This document shows positions 7,749 to 17,238 of a stretch of 64,000 nucleotides of DNA, piece by piece (position 1 is the stretch's first letter; each line of letters begins with the position of its first letter). Source of the DNA: Magnetospirillum sp. (GTDB lineage: Bacteria; Pseudomonadota; Alphaproteobacteria; CACIAM-22H2); contig JAPZUA010000001.1 of the NCBI GenBank assembly GCA_027532905.1, forward strand, positions 1,547,950 through 1,611,949, in the 5' to 3' direction. Made by a program: the position numbers and the translations under genes. A model generated the notes under the pieces. It was not told the DNA's origin. It ran no database searches and saw nothing but the letters and a program-made list of their open reading frames with translations.

Positions 7749-9950
7749 ATGCGCCTCAAGCCCCTCCTTGCCGTTGCCCTTCTGCTGCCAGCCGTCGCCC
7801 ATGCCCAGGAAGCGCGTATGTTCGACCGTATTGCGACCATCGAGGCGGTGCGCATGCTGCCGCCCGATCGCGACCGCACGAAGCGCTCGATCGCCGAGAT
7901 CGTGGCCGCAAGCGAGGACGGCAATACGCTTGTCTATGTCGACGGCGAGCAGAACGGGCTCGGCTTCGTCGATATCGCCGATCCGGCCGCACCGCGCCCC
8001 GCAGGCTTCCTGCCGCTCGCGGGCGAACTCACCTCGGTCGCCGTGCGCGGTGCGCGCGCCTACACGGTCGTCGATACGTCGCCCAACAAGCGCGAAGTCT
8101 CGGGCTACGTCGCCGTCGTCGATATTGCGGCGCGCCGCGAACTGATGCGTTGCGACCTTGGCGGCCAGCCCGACTCGACCGTCGTCAGCCGCGACGGCCG
8201 GTTCCTCGTGGTGGTCATCGAAAACGAGCGCGACGAGCGGCTCGAACGCGGCGCCATCCCGCAGCTTCCCGCCGGCAATCTCACGATTCTGCCGCTTGCG
8301 GCAGGCGGGCTCGACTGTGCGGCGTTGCGCCGCGTGGATCTGACCGGGCTTGCGGCTGTGGCGCCCGAGGATCCGGAACCGGAATTCGTCGATGTGAATG
8401 CGCGCGGCGAGGCGGTCGTCACGCTGCAGGAGAACAACCATATTGCGATCGTCGACATTGCAAGCGCGCGCGTCGTGGCGCATTTCTCGGCCGGAACGGT
8501 CACGCTCGAGCAGGTCGATGCGACCCGCGACGGGGTTGTCCGGCCCGTGCAGCGCCTCGAGAATGTCGTGCGCGAGTCCGATGCCGTGAAATGGCTCGAC
8601 GACACGCGCTTCGTTACCGCGAACGAGGGCGACTACCGCAACGGCTCGCGCGGTTTCACGATCTTCCGGCGCGACGGCACGGTCGAGTGGGACTCGGGCA
8701 ATTTCCTCGAGCATCTGGCGATCGCGTTGGGCCATTATCCCGAACTGCGGTCGGCCAATCGCGGCAACGAACCCGAAGGCGTTGAAGTCGCCACATTCGA
8801 CGGCGAACGGCTGATCTTCGTCGGCTCGGAACGCGCCTCGCTCGTCACGGTCTGGCGCGACGAAGGTGCGGGCCGCGCGCCGACCTTCCTGCAGGCGCTG
8901 CCCACCGGTGTCGCACCCGAAGGCCTGCTCGCGATCCCCGCGCGCGGCCTCTTTGTCGCCGCCGCCGAGGCCGACAACCCGGCAACCGGCTTGCGCTCGA
9001 CATTGACGATCTATCGCCGAGCGCCGGGCACGGCCACGTATCCGACGATCCGCTCCGACAACGGGCCCAACGGCGTGCCGCTCCCCTGGGGCGCGTTGTC
9101 CGGTCTGGCCGCCGATCCGCAGGTGCCGGCGCGGCTCTACGCCGTGACGGACTCGTTCTACAGCGAGGCGCAGATTCTGACGATCGACGCTGCGCGCATG
9201 CCGGCCCGCATCGTGTCGGCCGCGACGGTGTCGCGCGACGGCAAGCCCGCCGCCGATCTCGACATCGAGGGCATCGCCACGCGCGCCGACGGCGGGTTCT
9301 GGCTCGCCTCGGAAGGCAATCCCGAGCGCCAGCAGGGTGCTTTGCCGGACCGGTTGCTGCGCGTTGCGGCGAACGGAAACATCGAAGCCGAATACGTGCT
9401 GCCCGAAGCGCTGACGCGCCATGCGCTGCGTTTCGGTTTCGAGGGCGTGACGGCGACCGGCCGCGGTGCCGACGAAACCGTCTGGATTGCGGTCCAGCGC
9501 GAGTGGAAGGACGACCCGAAGGGCCGCGCCAAGATCCTCCGCTTCAAGCCCGCGACCCAGGAATGGGGTGTGCTGCACTATCCGCTCGGCGAAACGCCGG
9601 CCGGCTGGATGGGCCTCTCCGAGATCGCCGCCGACGGTACGGATGCCTTCGTCGTCATCGAACGCAACAACCAATGGGGCGATGCGGCGATCAAGCGGCT
9701 TTACCGCTTCTCGGTCGCCGGCCTCGTGCCGGCTGCACCCGGTGCCGCAAGCGTGCCGGTTGTGGCCAAGACGCTGCTGCGCGACATGGTGCCCGACCTT
9801 GCGAAGACGCGCGGCACGGTGCTGGAGAAACTGGAAGGCTTCGCCATCGATCGGGCCGGCACGATGTTCGCCGTTACCGACAATGACGGCGTGCAGGGCA
9901 CATCGGGCGAAACCCAGTTCATGAATCTCGGTCGCGTGCCCGGGCGCTGA
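7749..9950 (+). CDS. Periplasmic esterase-like/phytase-like beta-propeller protein
   Basis: The 733-aa product has a Sec signal peptide (MRLKPLLAVALLLPAVAHAQ). The N-terminal 400 residues show beta-propeller-like repeats (VVDIAARRELMRC, AIVDIASARVVAH). The C-terminal half (LADPQVPARLYAVTDSF, DIEGIATRADGGFWLASEG, GFEGVTATG) matches the 'esterase-like activity of phytase' domain (PF13449 type). It is probably a periplasmic or surface phosphoesterase; the substrate cannot be read from the sequence. A possible Pho box lies upstream. It stands alone, between the extensin-like gene and a convergent LysR gene. Confidence 0.8.
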   Translation: MRLKPLLAVALLLPAVAHAQEARMFDRIATIEAVRMLPPDRDRTKRSIAEIVAASEDGNTLVYVDGEQNGLGFVDIADPAAPRPAGFLPLAGELTSVAVRGARAYTVVDTSPNKREVSGYVAVVDIAARRELMRCDLGGQPDSTVVSRDGRFLVVVIENERDERLERGAIPQLPAGNLTILPLAAGGLDCAALRRVDLTGLAAVAPEDPEPEFVDVNARGEAVVTLQENNHIAIVDIASARVVAHFSAGTVTLEQVDATRDGVVRPVQRLENVVRESDAVKWLDDTRFVTANEGDYRNGSRGFTIFRRDGTVEWDSGNFLEHLAIALGHYPELRSANRGNEPEGVEVATFDGERLIFVGSERASLVTVWRDEGAGRAPTFLQALPTGVAPEGLLAIPARGLFVAAAEADNPATGLRSTLTIYRRAPGTATYPTIRSDNGPNGVPLPWGALSGLAADPQVPARLYAVTDSFYSEAQILTIDAARMPARIVSAATVSRDGKPAADLDIEGIATRADGGFWLASEGNPERQQGALPDRLLRVAANGNIEAEYVLPEALTRHALRFGFEGVTATGRGADETVWIAVQREWKDDPKGRAKILRFKPATQEWGVLHYPLGETPAGWMGLSEIAADGTDAFVVIERNNQWGDAAIKRLYRFSVAGLVPAAPGAASVPVVAKTLLRDMVPDLAKTRGTVLEKLEGFAIDRAGTMFAVTDNDGVQGTSGETQFMNLGRVPGR

Positions 9951-9959
9951 AGGAGCGCT

Positions 9960-10850
9960 TCAAGCGCTGCGACGCGCAAGCGCCTCGGCCAGTTTGCGCG
10001 CCGCGGACGGCAGCGTTTCGAAGGACCGCGCGCACAGAACCAAGCGGCGCAGCATCCACGCATCTTCGAGTGCGACGGGTACCACGCGCGTCTGCCGGCG
10101 CATGCGCATGGCGGCCGTAATCGGCACGATCGCCACGCCAATGCCCGCCCCCACAAGCCGGCACACGGCGTCGAAATCGCGCACGCGCACGCGAAAACGC
10201 GGCCGATGCCCGGCGCGCGCCACGTATTGGCCGATATAGTGGCTCAAGGCCGCATCGTCGTTGAGGCCCACGAACGGGCGCGCGGCAATCTCGGCATAGG
10301 CGATAGATTTGCGATGTCGCAGCCTGTCGCCGGGCGGCAGGATCGCCACCAGCCGATCGGTTTCGAAGGGCCGCACGGCAAGTTCGCCGAGCGGCACGGA
10401 ATCGGCCGCGATGCCGAGATCGACGGCCCCTTGCGCCACCGACGTTGCGATCGCGTAGCTCGGCTGTTCGGCGATCTCCACGTCGATGCGCGGATTTGCG
10501 GCGAGGAACTTCACCAGATGCTGGGGCAGAAACTCTGTGAGTGCGGCCGTGTTGCACGCCACGCGAACCGTGGCGCTGAAGCCGTCGGCATATTCGCCAA
10601 GGGCCGCGCGCAAAGCCTGGGCACGGTCGAGCACGGCTTGCGCATGATGGAGCAGCGCTTCGCCGGCGGCCGTGGGTGCCACACCGCGCCGGCCGCGCAC
10701 GAGCAGATCCACGCCCGCTTCTTCTTCCATTGCGGCGAGCCTTGCACTGGCGGACGCGAGTGCGAGATGTGCCTTTGCCGCCCCCTTGGTGATGGAGCCG
10801 CTCGCGGCCACAGCCACGAATAGGCGCAGATCGGCCAAATCGAAGCGCAT
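9960..10850 (-). CDS. LysR-family transcriptional regulator
   Basis: This 296-aa protein starts at 10850 (MRFDLADLRLFVAV); upstream extension has no family support. The N-terminal winged HTH is at about residues 5-62 (SITKGAAKAHLALASASARL), followed by a LysR substrate-binding domain (FSATVRVACNTAALTEFLP onward). It is divergent from a TauE/SafE exporter gene with 100 bp between starts, the usual arrangement of a LysR regulator with its target. The ligand is therefore likely related to the exporter's substrate, perhaps a sulfonate or organic anion, but that is inference. Confidence 0.88.
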   Translation of the reverse strand: MRFDLADLRLFVAVAASGSITKGAAKAHLALASASARLAAMEEEAGVDLLVRGRRGVAPTAAGEALLHHAQAVLDRAQALRAALGEYADGFSATVRVACNTAALTEFLPQHLVKFLAANPRIDVEIAEQPSYAIATSVAQGAVDLGIAADSVPLGELAVRPFETDRLVAILPPGDRLRHRKSIAYAEIAARPFVGLNDDAALSHYIGQYVARAGHRPRFRVRVRDFDAVCRLVGAGIGVAIVPITAAMRMRRQTRVVPVALEDAWMLRRLVLCARSFETLPSAARKLAEALARRSA

Positions 10851-10950
10851 TGCGTTTCCTCCCTCGCGTATGTGCCTTCGGCCTATCCGAAGGCTCGCTT
10901 GACGCATTCCAGATTGCGCCGAAGCCGGGGCCGCAGGCAATGTCGCCGCC

Positions 10951-11694
10951 ATGATCGAACCCATCCTCATCGCAAGTATCGCCGCCGCCTTCGTGCTGGC
11001 CGGATTCGTCAAAGGCGTGGTCGGGCTCGGCCTGCCGACGATTGCGATGGGGCTCATGAGCTTGGCCCTGCTGCCCGCGCAAGCGGCGGCCATCCTGATC
11101 GTGCCGTCGCTGGTGACGAATATCTGGCAGCTTTGGGCGGGCCCCGATTTTCGCGGCCTCGTGCGGCGCCTCTGGCCGATGCTGGCAGCCGTCTGCGTGG
11201 GCGTGTGGCTTGGGTCGGGCTGGCTTGCGGGCGAGCAGGCCGGCGCCGCGCGCGTGGCCCTCGGGCTCGCCTTGGTCGTCTATGCGGGCTTGGCGCTTGC
11301 CAATATCCGCCTGCCAGCACCCGGACGGCACGAGGCGATGGCGGCACCCATTGTCGGAATCTTGACCGGCCTGGTCACGGCCGCCACGGGCATCTTCACG
11401 ATCCCGGCCGTCCCCTATCTGCAGGCGCTGGGCCTCGACAAAGAAGACATGATCCAGGCCCTCGGCCTGTCGTTCCTGGTCGCGACCGTCGCACTGGGCG
11501 TGAGCCTTGCGGGCGGCAATGTCTACGATCTCGACCTGTTGCTGGGCTCGTGCCTGGCTGTGCTGCCGGCCCTTGCCGGCATGGCACTGGGCACCAAACT
11601 GCGCCATCGCATGCCGGCCGCGACGTTCCGCCGCTGGTTCCTGATCGGCCTTCTCGCCCTCGGCGCGTATCTCGCCGCGCGCGGGCTCGTCTAG
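10951..11694 (+). CDS. TauE/SafE family sulfite/organic anion exporter
   Basis: The 247-aa protein is almost entirely hydrophobic with seven to eight predicted membrane segments. The N-terminus ([19 protein letters not shown]) and middle ([18 protein letters not shown]) carry the two G/P-rich repeats of the TauE/SafE (DUF81) family. Members export sulfite, sulfonates or sulfoacetate across the inner membrane, but many are uncharacterised. A divergent LysR gene probably regulates it. The gene ends in CTAG shared with the convergent gshB stop, a 4-bp tail-to-tail overlap. Confidence 0.88.
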   Translation: MIEPILIASIAAAFVLAGFVKGVVGLGLPTIAMGLMSLALLPAQAAAILIVPSLVTNIWQLWAGPDFRGLVRRLWPMLAAVCVGVWLGSGWLAGEQAGAARVALGLALVVYAGLALANIRLPAPGRHEAMAAPIVGILTGLVTAATGIFTIPAVPYLQALGLDKEDMIQALGLSFLVATVALGVSLAGGNVYDLDLLLGSCLAVLPALAGMALGTKLRHRMPAATFRRWFLIGLLALGAYLAARGLV

Positions 11695-12632
11695 CGCTTC
11701 TCTTCGATCACGTCCCAGATTTTGGCGGCCAGATCCGTGCCGTCGAAGCGCGCGATTTCCTGGATGCCCGTGGGCGACGTCACGTTGATCTCGGTGAGCC
11801 AATCGCCGATCACGTCGATGCCCACGAAGATGAGGCCGCGCTTTTTGAGCTCCGGGCCGATCGCTTCGCAGATTTCGTGCTCGCGCTTGGTGAGCGAGGT
11901 TTTGATCGCCTTGCCGCCCACATGCATGTTGGCGCGCGCTTCGCCGGCCGCCGGCACGCGGTTGATGGCCCCCTCGGCTTTGCCGTCGACCAGGATGATG
12001 CGCTTGTCGCCCTGGCGCACGGCGGGCTCGTAGCGCTGCACCATCAAGGGCTCGCGGCTGGCCGACGTGAACATCTCGATCAGCGACGACAAATTTTCGT
12101 CGTCGGGTTTGATGCGGAACACGCCCGCCCCGCCGTTGCCGTAGAGCGGCTTCACGATGATGTCTTTGAACTCGGCGCGGAACGCGGCGATCTCGGCCGT
12201 GTCGGCCGTGATCAGCGTCGGCGGCATCAATTGCGGGAAGTGGGTCACGAACAGTTTTTCGGGCGCGTTGCGCACATGGGCCGGATCGTTGACCACGAGC
12301 GTGCGCGGATGGATATGCTCAAGCACGTGCGTTGCCGTGATGTAGGCCATGTCGAAGGGCGGGTCCTGGCGCATCAGCACCACGTCGCACGCGGCCAAGT
12401 CGATCGTCTCGCGGGGGGCGAAACTATAATGGTTGCCCTTCTCGCGCCGCACCGTCACCGGATGGGCTTTGGCGGTGATGTTGTCTTTGCCGCGCATCGA
12501 GAGATCGCGCACATGGTAGTGGAACAGCGTGTGGCCGCGCCGCTGCGCTTCCAGCATCAACGCAAACGTCGAATCGCCGTCGATATTGATTGCGGCGATT
12601 GGATCCATCTGGACGGCGACGCGAAAGCCCAT
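11691..12632 (-). CDS. gshB: Glutathione synthetase GshB
   Basis: The 313-aa protein matches prokaryotic GshB in length and sequence: [32 protein letters not shown], and the ATP-grasp elements [14 protein letters not shown] and [14 protein letters not shown]. It joins gamma-glutamylcysteine and glycine using ATP in the cytosol. It is the last gene of the minus-strand operon rsmI-yraN-BON-SirB1-gshB, 13 bp after the SirB1-like gene. rsmI-yraN-gshB linkage is common in Alphaproteobacteria. A purine-rich GAAGAAAG sits just before the ATG. Confidence 0.97.
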   Translation of the reverse strand: MGFRVAVQMDPIAAINIDGDSTFALMLEAQRRGHTLFHYHVRDLSMRGKDNITAKAHPVTVRREKGNHYSFAPRETIDLAACDVVLMRQDPPFDMAYITATHVLEHIHPRTLVVNDPAHVRNAPEKLFVTHFPQLMPPTLITADTAEIAAFRAEFKDIIVKPLYGNGGAGVFRIKPDDENLSSLIEMFTSASREPLMVQRYEPAVRQGDKRIILVDGKAEGAINRVPAAGEARANMHVGGKAIKTSLTKREHEICEAIGPELKKRGLIFVGIDVIGDWLTEINVTSPTGIQEIARFDGTDLAAKIWDVIEEKR

Positions 12633-12645
12633 CTTTCTTCTTCCT

Positions 12646-13479
12646 TCAGTTCAGGCGGCTTTTGAGCGCCTGGATTGCGGCGGCAAGATGCGCCTTGGCG
12701 CCGCCCGCGTCCACCAGCGACAAAGCTTGTTCCAAACACATCACGCCCGCGCGCAGATTGTCGAGGCTTGCATGCACGAGGCCGGTTTCGTGCCACAAAG
12801 CCGGATCCTCGGGGGCCAGCATCAGCATGCGCTCGAGCGTGGCCAAAGCCGCTTCGAACGCTTCGGCCTTGAGCTGGCGCTGCTTGATGTTGTTCTGCAA
12901 GCGCAGCAGCACCGCACGGTCGCTGACGCTCGCATAGTGGCGATTCTCGAGCTCGGCCTTGGGGCCTTCGAAGCTTTTCAAGAGGCTGCGCAGCTCGGCC
13001 GTATCGAGCACTGCCCCGCCATTGAACGGATCGACGATCGCGCGACCGTCGGGCGCTTCGATGCGGATCAAAAAATGGCTCGGGAAGGCAAGGCCCGCCG
13101 CGTTCCAGCCCTGGCTGCGCGCACCGTGGATCCACAAAATCGCAAGGGCCACGGGCAGGCCGCGGCGCCGCTCGATCACGCAGGCGAGATCGGCATTCTG
13201 CAGATCGTCGTAGCTGTCACGGTCGCCGCGATAGCCGAGCTTGTCGGCAAGAGCGGCGCGCAACGCTTCGCACCGCCCCAGCGCCGTGTCGGGCTGGCCA
13301 AGGTGGCTTTCGCCGACGGCAGAAGCGATCTCGGCCAGATGCGCGCGATAGGCCGCGAGATCGAGTTCGGGGCGTGCGGCGGCGGCCAAGGCCAAAGCGG
13401 TTTCGCCGATCGGCAGCTCGTCGTTGCCGAGCTTGGCGGCCGCGCGCAGCGAAGCTGCCGCCGCCTCAATCCCGTTCAA
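12646..13479 (-). CDS. SirB1-family transglutaminase-like/TPR protein
   Basis: The likely start is the TTG at 13479, overlapping the stop of the BON gene (TTGA) and giving 277 aa; there is no in-frame ATG near the conserved start. The central region ([40 protein letters not shown]) is the SirB1/transglutaminase-like domain. The C-terminus is a TPR pair ([19 protein letters not shown]). The family is widespread and conserved but has no firmly established biochemical role; it appears to be a degenerate peptidase-like fold. Placement before gshB suggests cotranscription. Confidence 0.85.
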   Translation of the reverse strand: MNGIEAAAASLRAAAKLGNDELPIGETALALAAAARPELDLAAYRAHLAEIASAVGESHLGQPDTALGRCEALRAALADKLGYRGDRDSYDDLQNADLACVIERRRGLPVALAILWIHGARSQGWNAAGLAFPSHFLIRIEAPDGRAIVDPFNGGAVLDTAELRSLLKSFEGPKAELENRHYASVSDRAVLLRLQNNIKQRQLKAEAFEAALATLERMLMLAPEDPALWHETGLVHASLDNLRAGVMCLEQALSLVDAGGAKAHLAAAIQALKSRLN

Positions 13480-14108
13480 GAGCGCGTCCCCGACTCCTCG
13501 CCCGGCGGGCTGCGGAAGCGGCGCGGATCGTCGCGCGCGATCACGTGGCTCACGACGCGGCGGATGCTCGACTGGCTGCGCGCGATGCCGAGCACGCGGT
13601 CGTGCTCGGCCGCGTCGGTGAATACGCCGAGCAGATAGACCGTGCCGTTCACGACCTCGAGCGAATAGTTCGCCGAATTGACGCCGCGCGCGAACAGGAG
13701 GCGCGAACGCAATTCGCCCGCCGCCCACGTATCCTTCGCGTAGGCCTTGAGACCGCCCTCGTCGGTGATCTCGATCTCGTTGATGATTTCGCGCACGCCC
13801 TTGGCCTGCCAGGCAAGGCGAATGGCCTCGGCGCGCATGTCGGGGTCGGTGACGGCCCCTGAGACCAGCACGCGGCCTTCGTAGATCTGCGTCTGCACGG
13901 CCGCGAACAGCCGCTCGCTCTTCTGGAACCAGTAATGGTTGATCTCGAGCGCGATTGCATTGTCGGTGACCGCCCCGCGAACGCCGCGATCCTGCATCGC
14001 GGCCGAGCCGACGGTTGCCGCCCCGCCGACGGCCACGCCCACGCAGCCCTGCAGGGCGAGGCCAAGCGTCAGCACCGCAGCGGCGACGGGAATCGAAACT
14101 TTGCGCAT
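13476..14108 (-). CDS. BON-domain outer-membrane lipoprotein (DolP/YraP-like)
   Basis: The 210-aa protein begins with a lipoprotein signal (AVLTLGLALQGC, lipobox LQGC) followed by two BON domains at about residues 45-115 and 120-190 (VLVSGAVTDPDMRAEAIRLA; NGTVYLLGVFTDAAEHDRVL). In E. coli, YraP/DolP is a dual-BON lipoprotein supporting outer-membrane integrity and is encoded near yraN, rsmI and lpoA. The same neighbours occur here, which strengthens the DolP-like call. The tail is basic and likely disordered. It overlaps the next gene by 4 bp. Confidence 0.88.
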   Translation of the reverse strand: MRKVSIPVAAAVLTLGLALQGCVGVAVGGAATVGSAAMQDRGVRGAVTDNAIALEINHYWFQKSERLFAAVQTQIYEGRVLVSGAVTDPDMRAEAIRLAWQAKGVREIINEIEITDEGGLKAYAKDTWAAGELRSRLLFARGVNSANYSLEVVNGTVYLLGVFTDAAEHDRVLGIARSQSSIRRVVSHVIARDDPRRFRSPPGEESGTRS

Positions 14109-14169
14109 GAGGAAACGCTCCTGTTGTCGGTCGAAATTCGCGACTCGGCGCGTGCCCCGAATCTAGGGC

Positions 14170-14544
14170 TCAGCGTCGGTCGTGCCAAGCATCTTGGATA
14201 TGGCGCGGCCACCGTCCCGGTGCAACCAGGACGAGGTCGAAACGCCGTTCGAATGCGGCAAAATTCGGGCGCTTGGCGCAGAATTGTTCGGCCGCGCGCG
14301 CGATGCGCATGGCTTGGGCAGGGTGTAGCGATTCGGCCGCATCGTCGAAGGCGCCGCGCGCTTTGACTTCGACGAAAGCCAGCACGCGGCCGCGCTTGGC
14401 GATGAGGTCGATTTGGCCTGCGGGCAGGCGCACATCGTGCGCCACGATGCGCCAGCCCGCGAGGCGCAAGCGCCACGCCGCGATCGTCTCGGCGAGCCGT
14501 CCGCGACGTTGCGCCTCGATGTGACGGCGAGAAGGCTCGCGCAT
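14170..14544 (-). CDS. yraN: UPF0102 family endonuclease-like protein YraN
   Basis: This 124-aa protein carries the UPF0102 core GQIDLIAKRGRVLAFVEVKAR, a PD-(D/E)xK-type nuclease signature (D, then E-V-K). It is probably a small Holliday-junction-resolvase-like nuclease; biochemical activity is not established for most members. The start ATG at 14544 lies 2 bp after the rsmI stop, so it is cotranscribed with rsmI. rsmI-yraN pairing is conserved from Gamma- to Alphaproteobacteria. Confidence 0.92.
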   Translation of the reverse strand: MREPSRRHIEAQRRGRLAETIAAWRLRLAGWRIVAHDVRLPAGQIDLIAKRGRVLAFVEVKARGAFDDAAESLHPAQAMRIARAAEQFCAKRPNFAAFERRFDLVLVAPGRWPRHIQDAWHDRR

Positions 14545-14546
14545 TG

Positions 14547-15488
14547 TTACGCCTTACGCTTGCCCGCAAGCGCCAAAGCACGCGCGTAGACTTGGCGGCG
14601 CGGCAGGCCCTGCTCGGCGGCAATGCGGTCGGCGGCATCGCGCACGCCCAACATCGCAAGGGCGGCTGTGATTTTCGCATCGAGGGACGCTTCGTCGAGT
14701 GCAGTTTCGCGCGCTGCTTGCGGCGGGCCGACGACGATCACGATCTCGCCGCGCGGCGGATCGACTTCGCATTGCGCTGCGAGTTCGGCAAGCGTGCCCA
14801 TGCGGCATTCTTCGTGCAGTTTCGTGAGCTCGCGCGCGAGGGCGGCCGGGCGCGGGCCCAAGATCTCGGCAAGGGCCGCCAACGTTTCGCCTGCGCGATG
14901 CGGGGCCTCGAACAGCACGAGGCTTGCGGCCACATCGCGGAATTCGACCAAGCGGCGCGCGCGCGGGCCGGTCTTGGGCGGCAGAAAACCCAGAAACAAA
15001 AACGGCTCGGCCGGCAGGCCCGAGAGCGCAATCGCCGTCGCGATCGCCGATGGGCCGGGCACGACCGTGACCGGAATTCCGGCGCCGCGCGCCGCCTTCA
15101 CAAGCTCGGCCCCCGGATCGGCAATGCCGGGCATGCCGGCATCCGATACGAAGGCCAGCACTTGGCCACGCGCCTGCCCGGCGATGTAGGCGGCCGTGGC
15201 GGCACTTGCCTGGCGGTCGAAGCGCACAATCTTGGGTGCAGTCAAGCCTAGGGCCGAAAACAGGCGGCGGGCCACGCGCGTATCTTCGGCCGCCACAAGG
15301 CTTGCGGCGGCAAGGACTTCGCGCCCGCGCACCGTCATGTCGCCGAGATTGCCGAGCGGCGTGCCGACCAGATAAAGCCCCGGTTCGAAAGCCTGCGCCG
15401 AGGCTGGATTAACGGGCGCCGCCTCGCTAGTGTCGCCCCCTGTTGGAAGTGGGCCTGTTCGAGGAGGGTTTCCCGCCGTGCGTCGCAT
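14547..15488 (-). CDS. rsmI: 16S rRNA (cytidine1402-2'-O)-methyltransferase RsmI
   Basis: From the ATG at 15488 the product is 313 aa. The family core starts about 36 residues later at GLYLVGTPLGNLGDMTVRGREVL. SAM-binding tetrapyrrole-methylase motifs follow: FVSDAGMPGIADPGAELV, PGPSAIATAIALSGLP, FLGFLPPK. RsmI methylates the 2'-OH of C1402 in the ribosomal P site. No other in-frame start codon exists between 15488 and the family core. The chosen start overlaps the divergent lpoA-like GTG by about 11 bp, and the RBS is poor, so the exact N-terminus is uncertain. Confidence 0.93.
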   Translation of the reverse strand: MRRTAGNPPRTGPLPTGGDTSEAAPVNPASAQAFEPGLYLVGTPLGNLGDMTVRGREVLAAASLVAAEDTRVARRLFSALGLTAPKIVRFDRQASAATAAYIAGQARGQVLAFVSDAGMPGIADPGAELVKAARGAGIPVTVVPGPSAIATAIALSGLPAEPFLFLGFLPPKTGPRARRLVEFRDVAASLVLFEAPHRAGETLAALAEILGPRPAALARELTKLHEECRMGTLAELAAQCEVDPPRGEIVIVVGPPQAARETALDEASLDAKITAALAMLGVRDAADRIAAEQGLPRRQVYARALALAGKRKA

Positions 15489-16842
15489 CCTGGTTCCCGT
15501 TCTGGCCTTGCTTGTCCCGGTTTTGGCGGCGTGCCAAGCAGCCGATGGCGTGCGCGACAGCGTAACGGGCCTTTTCGGCCAGAGCCAGCCAAGCGTGCGC
15601 GTCGTCCCGCCCGCCCCTGCGCCAGCGCCGACCGAGACTGTTGCGGTCCCGACGGTCGAATCCGCACCGGCGCCGGCCGCAACCGAAGCGGCCGAACCCG
15701 CTTTGCGCGTCGATGCCGTGCCGGGTGCCGGTGCGCCGTCGCGCACCCGTGGCAGCAATGCGCCGCGTGTGGCCCTGCTGCTGCCTTTGTCGGGGGCCAA
15801 TGCCGGTGTGGGCCAAGCGCTGCTCGATGCTGCAACCCAAGCCGTGTTCGACCTTGCCGACGACGATTTTGTGCTGCTCGTGCGCGACACGGCCGGTACG
15901 CCGCAAGGTGCGCAGCTTGCCGCCGAATGGGCGCTCGAGCAGCAAGCCCAGCTCGTGGTGGGTCCGCTGCTGGGCGCAGAAGCGCAGGCGATCGCACCCA
16001 CGCTGCGCGCGGCGAATGTGCCGGTCTTGAGCTTCTCGAACGACCGCAGCATTGCCGCCGAAGGCATCTATGTGCTGGGCATCGCACCGCAAGCGGCCGT
16101 CGCGCGCACGATCGAATTTGCGCGCGGGCGCGGGCTCGAGCGGTTTGCAGCGCTGGTACCTGCCAATGCGCTGGGCCAGGCGGCCGAACAGGCGTTGCGC
16201 GCGAGCTTGTCAGCGCAAGGTGGCACGCTCGTGCGCGTCGAACGCTACGAGCCGGGTGCCCTCGACTATGCGCCCGCCGTGCGGCGCTTGGGCCAATTGG
16301 CGGGCCCGCCGCCGCGCCTTGCACGCGGCGAAGCAGCACCGCCGCCGCCCGAGCTCGATTTCGAAGCCGTGTTGCTGCCCGATTTCGGCGACCGGCTCGT
16401 GCAGGTCGTGGCGCAATTGCACGGCCACGAGATCGACCCGATCCGCATCAAATATCTCGGCATCCCGCTGTGGGAGGATGCGCGCCTGTTCCGCGAATCC
16501 TCGCTGCAGGGGGCGTGGTTCGCAGCCCCCGCACCCGCCGCACGCGCGCGCTTCGAACAGCGCTACCGCGAGTTTTTCGGCCGCGCGCCGCCGCGCGTGG
16601 CAACCCTCGCCTACGATGCGGTCGCACTCGCCGCCATCCTCGCGCGCGGCAAAGGCCCGGAAGGTGCCGATTATTCGCCTGCGGCCCTGACCGCTGCCGG
16701 CGGTTTTGCCGGCGTGGAAGGCATTTTCCGGCTGCGCCCGAACGGCTATGTCGAGCGCGGTTTTGCCGTGCTCGAAATCGCGCGCGACACCCCGCGCGTT
16801 CTGAGCCCCGCCCCCGAAGCCTTCGAGAATCCCGGAAACTGA
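15478..16842 (+). CDS. LpoA-like penicillin-binding protein activator (lipoprotein)
   Basis: The GTG at 15478 is preferred because GAGGAGG (15461-15467) precedes it; a GTG at 15430 lacks an RBS. The 454-aa product starts with a lipoprotein signal (RRILVPVLALLVPVLAAC, lipobox LAAC). A Pro/Ala-rich tether (about 40-95) is followed by a type I periplasmic-binding-protein fold (RVALLLPLSGANAGVGQALL, GPLLGAEAQAIAPTLRAANV). This is the YraM/LpoA C-terminal architecture; E. coli LpoA activates PBP1A from the outer membrane. Synteny with rsmI/yraN/dolP supports the call. The partner PBP is not in this window. Confidence 0.85.
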   Translation: MRRILVPVLALLVPVLAACQAADGVRDSVTGLFGQSQPSVRVVPPAPAPAPTETVAVPTVESAPAPAATEAAEPALRVDAVPGAGAPSRTRGSNAPRVALLLPLSGANAGVGQALLDAATQAVFDLADDDFVLLVRDTAGTPQGAQLAAEWALEQQAQLVVGPLLGAEAQAIAPTLRAANVPVLSFSNDRSIAAEGIYVLGIAPQAAVARTIEFARGRGLERFAALVPANALGQAAEQALRASLSAQGGTLVRVERYEPGALDYAPAVRRLGQLAGPPPRLARGEAAPPPPELDFEAVLLPDFGDRLVQVVAQLHGHEIDPIRIKYLGIPLWEDARLFRESSLQGAWFAAPAPAARARFEQRYREFFGRAPPRVATLAYDAVALAAILARGKGPEGADYSPAALTAAGGFAGVEGIFRLRPNGYVERGFAVLEIARDTPRVLSPAPEAFENPGN

Positions 16843-16845
16843 CCC

Positions 16846-17238
16846 ATGTCCGAGAAGATCTATAGCGGCGGCTGCCTGTGCGGCGCTGTGCGCTTCGAGG
16901 CCAAAGCCCCCGCCGCGAGGCCGCATACCTGCTCGTGCAAAATGTGCCAGCGCCACACCGGCGGCCTCACGCTCGCCTGGGTCGAGTTCCCGCGCGACGC
17001 CGTCAAATGGACCGGCAAGGGCGGAAAACCCGCGACGTATCGCTCGTCGTCCGCCTCGAGCCGCGCGTTCTGCAAGATCTGCGGCAGCTCGCTGGGTGCT
17101 ATCGACGACGCGCCGACCGTGGGTTTGCTGCTCGGCGTGTTCGACAAGCCCGGTGCAGCGGCCCTGCGGCCCACGGCACACTCTTTCCGCAGCACGCGCC
17201 CCAAATGGTGGCACGTGGAAACTGGCGATAGCGCCTAA
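16846..17238 (+). CDS. GFA family (glutathione-dependent formaldehyde-activating-like) zinc protein
   Basis: The 130-aa protein has the GFA/CENP-V zinc-binding pattern: GGCLCGAVRF near the N-terminus, SCKMCQRHTGG at about 31-41, and FCKICGSS at about 74-81. These cysteines bind one structural and one catalytic zinc in the founding member Gfa. Most homologues are not proven to act on formaldehyde, so the family name should not be read as function. It starts 3 bp after the lpoA-like gene and shares a 4-bp CTAA overlap with convergent hemW. Confidence 0.87.
   Translation: MSEKIYSGGCLCGAVRFEAKAPAARPHTCSCKMCQRHTGGLTLAWVEFPRDAVKWTGKGGKPATYRSSSASSRAFCKICGSSLGAIDDAPTVGLLLGVFDKPGAAALRPTAHSFRSTRPKWWHVETGDSA

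Noticed and set aside
15430-15477. Upstream GTG start for the lpoA-like gene
   Set aside because: It has no ribosome-binding site and would put 16 residues before the lipoprotein signal; GTG at 15478 has GAGGAGG.
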